From: an uncultured Angelakisella sp. | GTDB lineage: Bacteria; Bacillota; Clostridia; Oscillospirales; Ruminococcaceae | Reading direction: 5' to 3' | DNA: 14,767 nt | Assembly (NCBI GenBank): GCA_937914895.1 | Contig: CALGIL010000333.1 | Location: forward strand, 1-14,767 | Part shown: positions 1-5,714 of the stretch, piece by piece | How the letters are laid out: each line of letters begins with the position of its first letter | Position numbering within the stretch: position 1 is the first letter of the stretch | Program-made: the position numbers and the translations under genes | The notes under the pieces: generated by a model | What the model saw: the letters and a program-made list of their open reading frames with translations, nothing else | What the model was told of the DNA's origin: nothing | Database searches by the model: none

Positions 1-559
1 CCTGCAGCTTTTTGGTACCCACCGTTAAAACTAAAGCGACGGGGACGACCCAAAGGATGGCAAGGGCCATGCGCCAGTTCATCACAAACAGCAGGACGCC
101 GATGATGGCGGTGGAGATGCAGGACGCAATCACCATGGGAATATGGTGGGAAAACATCTGGTCAAGCTGCGCGCAGTCGGTAATCATGGTGGCGGTCAAA
201 TCGCTTAAATCCCGCTTGCCAAAAAAGGACAGGGGCAGGCGGCGCATGGTTTCGGCAATGCCGATGCGCCGGTTTGCACTCTCTAAAAAGGTGGCGTTGT
301 ACAGCGCCGCATACTGGAAGTAGTGCAGAACATACAGCAGTACCAAAAGCGCCGCCGACAAGCCGGTGTAGAGCCAAAAGTGCGCCATGGGGCTTTCGCC
401 GGCGGCCGCGCTGCCCAGCAGCTGCTGGACGGTGGCCATGACGACGCCGATGGGGAGCATGAGAGCGATGTTGCAGACCACCGTCCACAGCGTGGATTTT
501 ACCAAATCCTTTGCCCCCCGCTCGCTGAGGGCAAAAATATGTTGCAGCTTTTTAATCAT
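1..559 (-). CDS. ABC transporter, membrane/ATPase half-transporter (partial, N-terminal part only)
   Basis: About 186 codons are present. The gene starts at ATG 559-557 and runs off the left edge, so the C-terminal part, including any ATPase domain, is not seen. The protein begins MIKKLQHIFAL and reads as a type IV exporter-fold membrane domain: a first hydrophobic helix near residues 22-45, a second near 60-82, then a cytoplasmic segment with LSFFGKRDLSDLT, typical of ABC exporter-fold proteins, and a further hydrophobic stretch near 145-180. The start codon overlaps the stop of the preceding ABC gene (ATGA, 4 bp), which indicates translational coupling and a heterodimeric transporter. The partner's sequence and the TetR gene upstream suggest either efflux or IrtAB/YbtPQ-like siderophore handling; the substrate cannot be read from sequence. 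Confidence 0.9.
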   Translation of the reverse strand, partial: MIKKLQHIFALSERGAKDLVKSTLWTVVCNIALMLPIGVVMATVQQLLGSAAAGESPMAHFWLYTGLSAALLVLLYVLHYFQYAALYNATFLESANRRIGIAETMRRLPLSFFGKRDLSDLTATMITDCAQLDQMFSHHIPMVIASCISTAIIGVLLFVMNWRMALAILWVVPVALVLTVGTKKLQ

Positions 560-2346
560 ACCACCGCCTCCTTTCCAACCTTCCACTGGGCGGCGCGGCT
601 GTAATCCGCCCACATGGCGGCATACTTGCCCTCCTGCCGCAGCAGCTCCGCCTGGGTTCCGCTCTCCGTCACCTTGCCCTCATTCAGCACCAAAATCTGG
701 TCGGCGTTTTGAATGGTGGACAGGCGGTGGGCAATCATCAGCACGGTTTTGCCCCGGGTCAGCTTTTCAAATGCCTTTTGGATCTGGGCCTCGTTCTCCG
801 GGTCGGCAAAGGCGGTGGCTTCGTCCAGCACAATGATGGGCGCATCCTTAAGGATGGCTCTGGCCAGGGCGATGCGCTGGGCCTCGCCGCCCGAAAGGTA
901 GACGCCCCTTGTGCCGACCACGGTGTCAACGCCCTCCGGCATTTTTTCTAAAATATCGTCGCACTGCGCGGCGTGGGCGGCGGCAAGCACCTGCTCCCGG
1001 GTCGCATCCGGGCGGGAGGTTCGGATATTGTCATACAGGCTTTTCTTAAAGAGCTTGGTGTCCTGAAACACAAAGGCGACATGGCGCATCAGCTCCTTTT
1101 TCGTGATTTCCCGCACATCCACGCCGCCGATGAGCACGCTGCCCTTCTGCACATCCCAAAAGCGGGGGATGAGGCTGGCCGCCGTGGTTTTCCCTCCCCC
1201 GGACGGCCCCACCAGCGCCGCTGTCCCGCCCTCGGGCACAAAAAAGCTGACCTGGTCAAGGGCGGGTTTTTCCGTGCCGGGATAGCAAAAGGTGACGTTT
1301 CGAAACTCCACGCCCCCACCCCGTGGCTTTTTGGGAGCCTTAGGCTCCGGCAGCGGCTTTTCCTCCAAAATCCGGTTCAGCTTAAACATCGCCTCGTCCG
1401 TTTGTCGTATGGCGTCGCTGGCGTACATGATGCGGTTGATCATGCCGCCGCAGGCCGGAGCAAACAGGGCGTAGAAGATGAAGTTGACCAGCACCCCCAG
1501 GGGGTCGCCGCGGTTTGCCATGATGAGCGCCGCCGGAACCAGCAGCGCAAACGCGCCGTTGATGGCGGTGAGGAAAAGGGTCTGCCCCTTTTGACAGCTC
1601 ATGGAATATTTGCCCGCAAGGTCGGCGTAGGACATGATGGCGCTGTAAAAGGCCTTGAAGGAGTACACCGTCTGCTGGAACACCTTTACCACCGGGATGC
1701 CCCGGACATACTCCACCGCCTCGCCGCTCATCTTTTCCACCTCCAGCTGGTAGCGGTGGAAGAAGGTGGCATTGTCTCCGGTCATCATGGCAAACATGCT
1801 GACAAGGGCCAAAACCATGGTGAGCAGGCAGAGTAGCCCCATCACCCAGTCAAAGACAAACAGCACCACAATGGCGGCAATGGGCGTCACAATAGCGCCT
1901 GTTAAATCGGGCAGCTTGTGGGCCAGCATATCCTCGGTCAGGCCGGCGTTCTCGTCGATCTGCTTGCGCATCAGCCCCGATTGCCCGCTGACAAAATAGC
2001 CCAGCGGCAATGTGACCACATGGCGCATCAGCGTGTTGCGGATATTGCGCGCGGTGCGGAATGCCGCCAGATGGGTACACATCAGGGCGGCAAAGTACAC
2101 GACCACACCCGCGACGGCAAACCACACCGCCATCCAGCCGTAGCGGGCCAAATCCGGGGCGGCGGACAGATTGGGGAACACCGCCAAAGCGTCCCTTGCC
2201 ACCAGCCAAACGCAGACATAGGGCGCAAGGCCCAGCACCGCCGCGACGGCGGAAAGGACGCATCCCAAAACGGTCAGGGCCTTATGTCCGCCCGCGTAGC
2301 CGATGGATTGGGACAGCCCGCTTTGCTTTTTGGATGTTTGACTCAT
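556..2346 (-). CDS. ABC transporter ATP-binding/permease protein (half-transporter)
   Basis: 596 residues. The membrane domain covers about residues 20-325, with hydrophobic helices near 25-50, 70-95, 150-190 and 255-300. The ATPase domain covers about 345-585: Walker A GPSGGGKTT at 380-388, Q-loop Q428 (VFQD), signature LSGGEAQR at 484-491, Walker B ending VLDE near 506-509 and H-loop His540 (AHRLST). All catalytic motifs are intact. The D-loop region reads DEATAFADPENE rather than the usual ATSALD; I associate that form with siderophore-type ABC importers and relatives with an exporter fold, which is recollection rather than a search. The start at 2346 is supported by GGAGGG five bases upstream. 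The stop overlaps the next ABC gene by 4 bp, so the two products probably form one heterodimer in the cytoplasmic membrane. Regulation is likely through the palindrome just upstream and the neighbouring TetR protein. Confidence 0.95.
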   Translation of the reverse strand: MSQTSKKQSGLSQSIGYAGGHKALTVLGCVLSAVAAVLGLAPYVCVWLVARDALAVFPNLSAAPDLARYGWMAVWFAVAGVVVYFAALMCTHLAAFRTARNIRNTLMRHVVTLPLGYFVSGQSGLMRKQIDENAGLTEDMLAHKLPDLTGAIVTPIAAIVVLFVFDWVMGLLCLLTMVLALVSMFAMMTGDNATFFHRYQLEVEKMSGEAVEYVRGIPVVKVFQQTVYSFKAFYSAIMSYADLAGKYSMSCQKGQTLFLTAINGAFALLVPAALIMANRGDPLGVLVNFIFYALFAPACGGMINRIMYASDAIRQTDEAMFKLNRILEEKPLPEPKAPKKPRGGGVEFRNVTFCYPGTEKPALDQVSFFVPEGGTAALVGPSGGGKTTAASLIPRFWDVQKGSVLIGGVDVREITKKELMRHVAFVFQDTKLFKKSLYDNIRTSRPDATREQVLAAAHAAQCDDILEKMPEGVDTVVGTRGVYLSGGEAQRIALARAILKDAPIIVLDEATAFADPENEAQIQKAFEKLTRGKTVLMIAHRLSTIQNADQILVLNEGKVTESGTQAELLRQEGKYAAMWADYSRAAQWKVGKEAVV

Positions 2347-2362
2347 AACTTCCCTCCATTGT

Positions 2363-2380
2363 AGTTAGTTATAGCTAACT
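2363..2380. promoter_or_regulatory. Palindromic operator upstream of the ABC genes
   Basis: AGTTAGTTATAGCTAACT is a palindrome with 16 of 18 positions paired, centred about 25 bp upstream of the ABC start codon. On the minus strand it contains TATAAC, which could serve as a -10 box, so a bound protein would block transcription. The GTTAG/CTAAC half-sites resemble iron-dependent DtxR/IdeR-type boxes. It does not match the palindrome in front of tetR. Confidence 0.6.
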
Positions 2381-2396
2381 GTACTGCTTATATAAA

Positions 2397-2413
2397 GCCC
2401 ACTTTCGGTGGGC
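2397..2413 (-). terminator. Short hairpin after tetR, probable weak terminator
   Basis: GCCCAC (2397-2402) and GTGGGC (2408-2413) form a 6-bp GC-rich stem with a 5-base loop. On the minus strand it lies 18 bases after the tetR stop and is followed by TTTATATAA, a weak U-rich tail. It separates tetR from the ABC genes, which therefore probably have their own promoter, with some read-through possible. Confidence 0.5.
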
Positions 2414-2431
2414 GTTTATAACCTTTTATAC

Positions 2432-3079
2432 TCAGGGAATCAGCGATTCCTCGCTTTCGCCGCGCAGCAGCCGTTCCACGCCAAGCCAACCCACGGCAAA
2501 ATATACGCTCAGGTTTTGGGCGTGCAAAATGGCGTCTTCCCGGCTCATCCGGTGGCGTACCGGCTCCAGCAGGGCGGATACATAGGCTTCCAGCAAAAAG
2601 TGCAGGGCGACTTCATCCACCGCATAATCAGACCCGTAATGCTTTTTCAGCGCGTTCAGATAGGCCAGGGTGGATTCCTCCTCGACCTTGACAAACTCGT
2701 GGAGAAAAGAACGTCCGCCTGTTTCGTCGCCGCACATCAGCAAAAGATAAAACTGGTCGAAGTATTCATAGATCATGCCATAAAATCTTGCTATGTTCTC
2801 CCGGCTGTCCCCCGGGCCATAAGAAAGCCCTTCCCCCGCGGCCAGCACAGTATCCTTACACATACCGTCCATCAGCTTATGAAACCGGTCGGCGGCCTCC
2901 TCCATCGCCGCTGTGAACAGGGCGCGCTTATCCGGGAAGTAGCGGTAGATGGCGCCGGTTGTCACCTCCGCCTGCGCGGCGATGCGGCGCAGGGAAGCGT
3001 CTGCAAAGCCCGCGCTCAGGAATTCCTCCCGGGCGCAGTCCAGTATCCGATTCTTTGTTGCATCCGCTTTTGTCTCCAT
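2432..3079 (-). CDS. TetR/AcrR family transcriptional regulator
   Basis: 215 residues, normal for the family. The N-terminal DNA-binding domain (about 1-55) is clear: TKNRILDCAREEFLSAGF, then the helix-turn-helix segment ASLRRIAAQAEV followed by TTGAIYRYFPDKRALF, the classic TetR recognition-helix and tyrosine signature. The rest is a variable all-helical ligand and dimer domain with no recognisable ligand class. ATG 3079-3077 is the start because it precedes the conserved domain directly; the ribosome site is weak (GGTGA). The gene lies directly upstream of, and in the same direction as, the two ABC genes. It has its own promoter with a perfect inverted repeat between promoter and start codon, as expected for autorepression. 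It is the likely local regulator of the transporter, although the ABC promoter carries a different palindrome. Confidence 0.93.
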   Translation of the reverse strand: METKADATKNRILDCAREEFLSAGFADASLRRIAAQAEVTTGAIYRYFPDKRALFTAAMEEAADRFHKLMDGMCKDTVLAAGEGLSYGPGDSRENIARFYGMIYEYFDQFYLLLMCGDETGGRSFLHEFVKVEEESTLAYLNALKKHYGSDYAVDEVALHFLLEAYVSALLEPVRHRMSREDAILHAQNLSVYFAVGWLGVERLLRGESEESLIP

Positions 3080-3088
3080 AAATCACCA

Positions 3089-3107
3089 AAAATAACGATG
3101 TTATTTT
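3089..3107. promoter_or_regulatory. Probable TetR autoregulatory operator
   Basis: AAAATAACGATGTTATTTT has perfect 8-bp arms around GAT. It lies between the tetR -10 box and its start codon, about 10 bp upstream of the ATG, where a bound TetR dimer would stop transcription. The assignment to this TetR protein rests on position only. Confidence 0.65.
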
Positions 3108-3115
3108 ACTATCAT

Positions 3116-3144
3116 ACTTTATCATCCGGCACAGCGCCTGTCAA
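3116..3144 (-). promoter_or_regulatory. Promoter of the tetR gene
   Basis: On the minus strand a perfect -35 TTGACA (3144-3139) is followed, after 17 bases, by TAAAGT (3121-3116), which matches the -10 consensus at four of six positions. It fires toward tetR, about 40 bp from the start codon. Confidence 0.65.
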
Positions 3145-3300
3145 GCTTTTTATCCTCTGCCCTGTAATGTCTGCGCCGGTGAAAAGGCTTTTAATGAGAG
3201 CGGAGCTGCTGATTCCGTGAAGCTGCGCCCGATTCCCTTTAGACCGATGAATAATGCCTATCCTGTGATTGGTAAAAGGGTGGCAATGCCTTCAGGGACG

Positions 3301-3325
3301 GCGCAAAGCTGAAATAGCTTGGCGC
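3301..3325. repeat. Imperfect inverted repeat (hairpin)
   Basis: GCGCAAAGCT (3301-3310) and AGCTTGGCGC (3316-3325) form a 10-bp stem with one mismatch and the 5-base loop GAAAT. It lies 15 bases from the stronger hairpin at 3341-3372. There is no T-run on either side, so it is not an ordinary terminator. Confidence 0.6.
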
Positions 3326-3340
3326 AGGTTACGGTTAAGA

Positions 3341-3372
3341 AAGGTCCGGTTGGGTATGCCCAACCGGACCTT
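3341..3372. repeat. Perfect 14-bp inverted repeat (hairpin)
   Basis: AAGGTCCGGTTGGG (3341-3354) and its exact complement CCCAACCGGACCTT (3359-3372) flank the 4-base loop TATG. The stem is very stable, but neither side has a proper T-run (GGGACTG on plus; TCTTAACCG on minus). It may be a factor-dependent terminator, part of a structured RNA, or the relic of a small repeat element. Confidence 0.8.
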
Positions 3373-3655
3373 GGGACTGTCTGGTAAGTGCCCGGTGCCT
3401 CCTACGGAATAAAAACCGTGGCCAGCACCGCTAAATCGCCTTTGGTGTTCCTCTGCGACCGGCTCGGTAAACGGGGCAAAGCGCTCTGTTCATTTGCCAA
3501 CGGCGATGATACGCAATACCTCAATTGGAGCTTCCAGCGCAAATTTAGAACTTTCTTTAGAACTCGCCCGAAAAACGAGGTACCATCATGGGGCCCAGGG
3601 AAAGGAAAAACCGTTCCGATTGGCTTTGTAGGCCAATGGAGCGGCTCTTCGTCTG

Positions 3656-3667
3656 TTGGTCTGAGTG
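3656..3667. repeat. Distal copy of the tRNA-Pro 3' end (candidate attachment site)
   Basis: TTGGTCTGAGTG is identical, in the same orientation, to 5403-5414, which is the 3' end of the tRNA-Pro gene (acceptor strand, discriminator and CCA) plus one base. The copy lies beyond the tRNA 3' end, where a duplicated att core is expected. It is only 12 bp long and could be chance. Confidence 0.45.
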
Positions 3668-3759
3668 AAATTATAGGGTTTGGGGAAAAGCAGTAATATT
3701 AATGGTTTGCAGGTGGTCGGCAAGTAGTATTTCCATTATCTTCAGGTTTCGCGCACAAG

Positions 3760-3794
3760 ACAGGCCGGGAAAGGATAATCCCCCACGGGCCTGT
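3760..3794. repeat. Bulged hairpin upstream of the padR promoter
   Basis: ACAGGCC (3760-3766) pairs with GGCCTGT (3788-3794), and an inner GGGA pairs with TCCC around the loop AAGGATAA, leaving a 5-base bulge on one side. There is no convincing T-run. It may insulate the downstream promoter from upstream transcription. Confidence 0.4.
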
Positions 3795-3867
3795 GTTAAT
3801 GTTTATAACGTGATGAGGTAGAAAAAGTTACAATATCAATTTAATTTCATGGACATAATATTTTTTA

Positions 3868-3897
3868 TTGACATTACTGTGCATCGCACAGTATAAT
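3868..3897 (+). promoter_or_regulatory. Promoter of the padR-HAAS operon
   Basis: A perfect -35 TTGACA (3868-3873) and a perfect -10 TATAAT (3892-3897) are separated by 18 bp. The expected transcript start is about 10 bases before the padR ribosome site GAGGTG. So strong a promoter fits a tightly repressed operon. Confidence 0.85.
3875..3893. promoter_or_regulatory. PadR-type operator inside the promoter spacer
   Basis: TACTGTGCATCGCACAGTA has perfect 8-bp arms around a 3-bp centre and fills the space between the -35 and -10 boxes, overlapping the first two bases of the -10. The position implies direct blocking of RNA polymerase. PadR proteins commonly autorepress through such dyads, so the PadR encoded just downstream is the likely binder. 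Confidence 0.75.
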
Positions 3898-3914
3898 AAC
3901 AACGAGGTGATACA

Positions 3915-4259
3915 ATGTCAATAAACGAGATGCAAAGCTTTATCACGGAGCTTCGCCGGGGGAGTTTAACACTGGCGGTTTTGGGATGCTTGAAACAATC
4001 GCATTATGGCTATGCACTGCTTGAAACAATGCAAGAAAAGCAAATCGACATTGAAGCGAATACGCTGTATCCCCTTTTACGTCGGCTGGAAAGTCAGGGC
4101 TTGCTGGTTAGCGATTGGAATACCAGTGAGAGTAGGCCGCGAAAATACTATACGATCAGCGAAAAAGGTGAAATGGTATATAAAGAATTATTAGGAGAAT
4201 GGAAAAAGCTGCAAAACAATATTGAATCCATTTGCAAGGAGCGTGACCATAATGAATGA
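3915..4259 (+). CDS. PadR family transcriptional regulator
   Basis: 114 residues, the usual size of the small PadR class that has one C-terminal dimerisation helix. The winged helix-turn-helix is clear: RRGSLTLAVLGCLKQSHYGYALLETM (about 14-39, first helices with the GYALLE motif), then ANTLYPLLRRLESQGLL (about 48-64, recognition helix with the family's TLYP-L-RLE pattern), a wing carrying RPRKYYTISEKG (about 74-85), and a last helix with EWKKLQNNIE. GAGGTG stands six bases before the ATG. The stop overlaps the start of the HAAS-domain membrane protein gene by 8 bp, the standard PadR-HAAS arrangement in Bacillota, where the membrane protein is thought to act with the regulator in an envelope or stress response. 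The gene is more AT-rich than the flanking transporter operons. Confidence 0.94.
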   Translation: MSINEMQSFITELRRGSLTLAVLGCLKQSHYGYALLETMQEKQIDIEANTLYPLLRRLESQGLLVSDWNTSESRPRKYYTISEKGEMVYKELLGEWKKLQNNIESICKERDHNE

Positions 4260-5277
4260 TCTGATTGAGCGCTATGTCCATGATGTTATACGTCGCCTCC
4301 CGGAAAAGGATCGGGATGAGGTAAGCAAAGAGTTAAAATCCAATATCTATGACATGTTGCCAGAGGACGCGGACGAAAACGAAATCAAGAGGGTGTTGCG
4401 CCAGTTGGGTTCGCCCGCTTCGTTGGCGGAGAAGTACCGGCAGAAACCCCGATATTTAATATCCCCGGCCATTTTCGACGATTATGTGCGCGTGCTGAAG
4501 TGGGTTTTGCCCTTGATCGGCATCATGGTTTTGGTCATCGGCATGATTCTGGGGACGGTCGATGCCATAAAAGGCGGCGTGGTTGATTGGCCTCATTTAA
4601 TAAGCAATATTTTATCAAAAGGGATTGCCATGGGCGTCTCCGCAACCTTTCAAGCGCTCGTATGGATAACGGCCGGCTTTGCCATTGCGGAACGTACAGG
4701 GGGTAAAGCAGACCGAAACAAAGAACAGGAATGGAAAATTGAAGATTTGCCGGAAGTATTGCCGAATGATAAGGGCAGAATCCGGCTTGCCGACAGTATT
4801 ACGGAACTGGTATTAATCGTTGTATTCTCTGTTGTAGCTATTTTAATGTGCAGTGGGACATTGCCCATTGTTTTTATTATCCAAAATGATGATATGCAAA
4901 TACGCACGCTTTTCAGCGCTTCCTTTTTAGCAAGCTGTATCCCTGCGATTGCCTTTATGGCTCTATTGGGCGTTTGTGCATGCATTTCCAAAATCAAGGC
5001 TCGCAGATGGACACCTTTTGTCTGCGGTGCAGTTGTTGTAAACAATATCGTAAGCATATGCATCATCATTTACCTGCTCAATATGCCCGATTTGTTTAGC
5101 AGGGAATTTACAGCTTTTCTGCAGAAGGTTGATTGGGGCAGCTCTAATTTTTTGCGCTTCATGGGAATGAGCGGAGCAAACGTATTGATTGCTTTTATTT
5201 CCATTTTTGTTGTAGTTTGTTCCCTCACGGAATGTGGGCAGGCGGTCTATAAAACCTTAAAATATAAGAAATCGTAA
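4252..5277 (+). CDS. HAAS domain (DUF1700-like) multi-pass membrane protein
   Basis: 341 residues from ATG 4252. An in-frame ATG at 4222 would add ten residues inside padR, but AAGGAG eight to ten bases before 4252 and the usual family N-terminus (MNDLIERYVHDVIRRLP) favour the later start. Residues 1-70 form the helical HAAS-type domain: LPEKDRDEVSKEL, then ENEIKRVLRQLGSPASLAEKY. About six hydrophobic segments follow, near 82-104, 120-145, 180-205, 222-245, 257-280 and 298-325, so the C-terminal two thirds is integral membrane. No enzyme motif is visible. The gene overlaps padR and shares its promoter. By analogy with other PadR-HAAS pairs it is a signalling or regulatory membrane partner, but its signal is unknown. 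A strong terminator follows. Confidence 0.85.
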   Translation: MNDLIERYVHDVIRRLPEKDRDEVSKELKSNIYDMLPEDADENEIKRVLRQLGSPASLAEKYRQKPRYLISPAIFDDYVRVLKWVLPLIGIMVLVIGMILGTVDAIKGGVVDWPHLISNILSKGIAMGVSATFQALVWITAGFAIAERTGGKADRNKEQEWKIEDLPEVLPNDKGRIRLADSITELVLIVVFSVVAILMCSGTLPIVFIIQNDDMQIRTLFSASFLASCIPAIAFMALLGVCACISKIKARRWTPFVCGAVVVNNIVSICIIIYLLNMPDLFSREFTAFLQKVDWGSSNFLRFMGMSGANVLIAFISIFVVVCSLTECGQAVYKTLKYKKS

Positions 5278-5285
5278 TAACTGCC

Positions 5286-5308
5286 ATGAAAAAGAAACGC
5301 CTTTTCAT
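5286..5308. repeat. Small inverted repeat after the HAAS gene
   Basis: ATGAAAA (5286-5292) and TTTTCAT (5302-5308) form a 7-bp stem with a 9-base loop. TGCC/GGCA outside can extend it across a 3-base bulge. It lies just after the HAAS stop codon and may protect the transcript 3' end; the real terminator is further on. Confidence 0.35.
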
Positions 5309-5341
5309 TCCGGCATTCTCGATCTTGTTTTAGAGATATAG

Positions 5342-5404
5342 CACAAATCCGAACCATATACGACAGGGTTGACCTGTTTTATATGATTCGGATTATGTGT
5401 TTTT
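5342..5404 (+). terminator. Rho-independent terminator of the padR-HAAS operon
   Basis: A long hairpin: CACA plus AATCCGAA (5342-5353) pair with TTCGGATT and TGTG (5387-5399, one bulged A). CATATA (5355-5360) pairs with TATATG (5380-5385), and ACAGG pairs with CCTGT at the top around a 5-base loop. Five Ts follow (5400-5404), the last overlapping the complement of the tRNA CCA end. The same hairpin follows the tRNA on the other strand but lacks a T-run there. Confidence 0.85.
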
Positions 5405-5414
5405 GGTCTGAGTG
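5403..5414. repeat. tRNA-Pro 3' end, proximal copy of the 12-bp direct repeat
   Basis: TTGGTCTGAGTG is the complement of the tRNA acceptor 3' strand, discriminator base and CCA plus one flanking base. An exact copy stands at 3656-3667, enclosing the AT-rich padR-HAAS module. Confidence 0.45.
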
Positions 5415-5479
5415 GCGGGACTTGAACCCACGGCCTCTACCACCCCAAGGTAGCGCGCTACCACCTGCGCCACACCCAG
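5404..5479 (-). tRNA. tRNA-Pro (anticodon GGG)
   Basis: 76 nt with encoded CCA. On the minus strand the acceptor CTGGGTG pairs with CACTCAG (one G-U), followed by discriminator A and CCA. The D-arm is GCGC-AGGTGGTA-GCGC. The anticodon stem CTACC/GGTAG holds the 7-base loop TTGGGGT, giving anticodon GGG, which reads proline codons CCC and CCU. The variable loop is AGGCC and the T-arm is GTGGG-TTCAAGT-CCCGC. All arms are intact, so it should be functional. Its 3' end touches the terminator of the convergent padR-HAAS operon and matches the distal direct repeat at 3656. Confidence 0.97.
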
Positions 5480-5492
5480 AAACAGCTTTATT

Positions 5493-5521
5493 ATCATAGC
5501 ACAGGGCATTTTAAAATGCAA
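5493..5521 (-). promoter_or_regulatory. Promoter of tRNA-Pro
   Basis: On the minus strand TTGCAT (5521-5516), a 17-base spacer and TATGAT (5498-5493) lie about 14 bp before the mature tRNA 5' end. This leaves room for a short precursor leader. Confidence 0.8.
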
Positions 5522-5680
5522 GCCCTCTTTGGACAAAATATGCGGAAGTCCGCCCCGGGGTCCGGCGCTTCATAAAAAATTCACAAATGGAGCATTTTAA
5601 AGAAATTCAGAGAGATTTCAAGCAAATCCACATCACAGCCAGGCGTAATTTGGCGGGAATGCGCTATTTTTCAAAAAGTG

Positions 5681-5708
5681 TTGACTTTTCGCGGATTTAT
5701 GCTATATT
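5681..5708 (+). promoter_or_regulatory. Promoter of the potABCD operon
   Basis: TTGACT (5681-5686), a 16-base spacer and TATATT (5703-5708), with TGC immediately before the -10 (extended -10 element). The expected transcript start is near 5715, giving a leader of about 250 nt before potA. Confidence 0.7.
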
Positions 5709-5714
5709 GTGTAT

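Larger units (their letters stand above)
3115..3692. other. Long intergenic stretch with strong hairpins; no convincing gene
   Basis: No protein family is recognisable on either strand. The plus strand has a 102-codon open frame (3388-3696) without a good ribosome site or family resemblance. One minus-strand frame stays open from 3692 to about 3115 except for three TGA codons (near 3573, 3502 and 3294), with no TAA or TAG in roughly 190 codons. It includes readable stretches such as SSKESSKFALEAPIEVLRII and PFTEPVAEEHQRRF. This could be a decayed gene or a conserved non-coding repeat whose translation only looks protein-like. The stretch also holds the inverted repeats at 3301-3325 and 3341-3372 and a 6-bp hairpin (ATTGGC/GCCAAT) near 3619-3637. 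Confidence 0.4.

Noticed and set aside
973..1836. 287-codon plus-strand ORF opposite the ABC gene
   Set aside because: An antisense shadow of a fully conserved ATPase gene, His/Gly-rich, without a ribosome site or family match.
3373..3391. GGGACTGTCTGGTAAGTGC as a possible insertion-sequence end
   Set aside because: It slightly recalls IS256-type termini, but no matching inverted end and no transposase was found in the window.
3388..3696. 102-codon plus-strand ORF
   Set aside because: No ribosome site before its ATG, no family resemblance, and it overlaps hairpin-rich DNA in which the opposite strand reads at least as protein-like. Reported instead as an intergenic stretch.
4222..4251. Earlier in-frame ATG for the HAAS protein
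   Set aside because: It would add ten unconserved residues inside padR; the ATG at 4252 has the better ribosome site and the usual family N-terminus.
5342..5404. Large hairpin as a bidirectional terminator serving tRNA-Pro too
   Set aside because: On the minus strand the stem is followed by CTATATC rather than a T-run, so I assign it only to the padR-HAAS operon.
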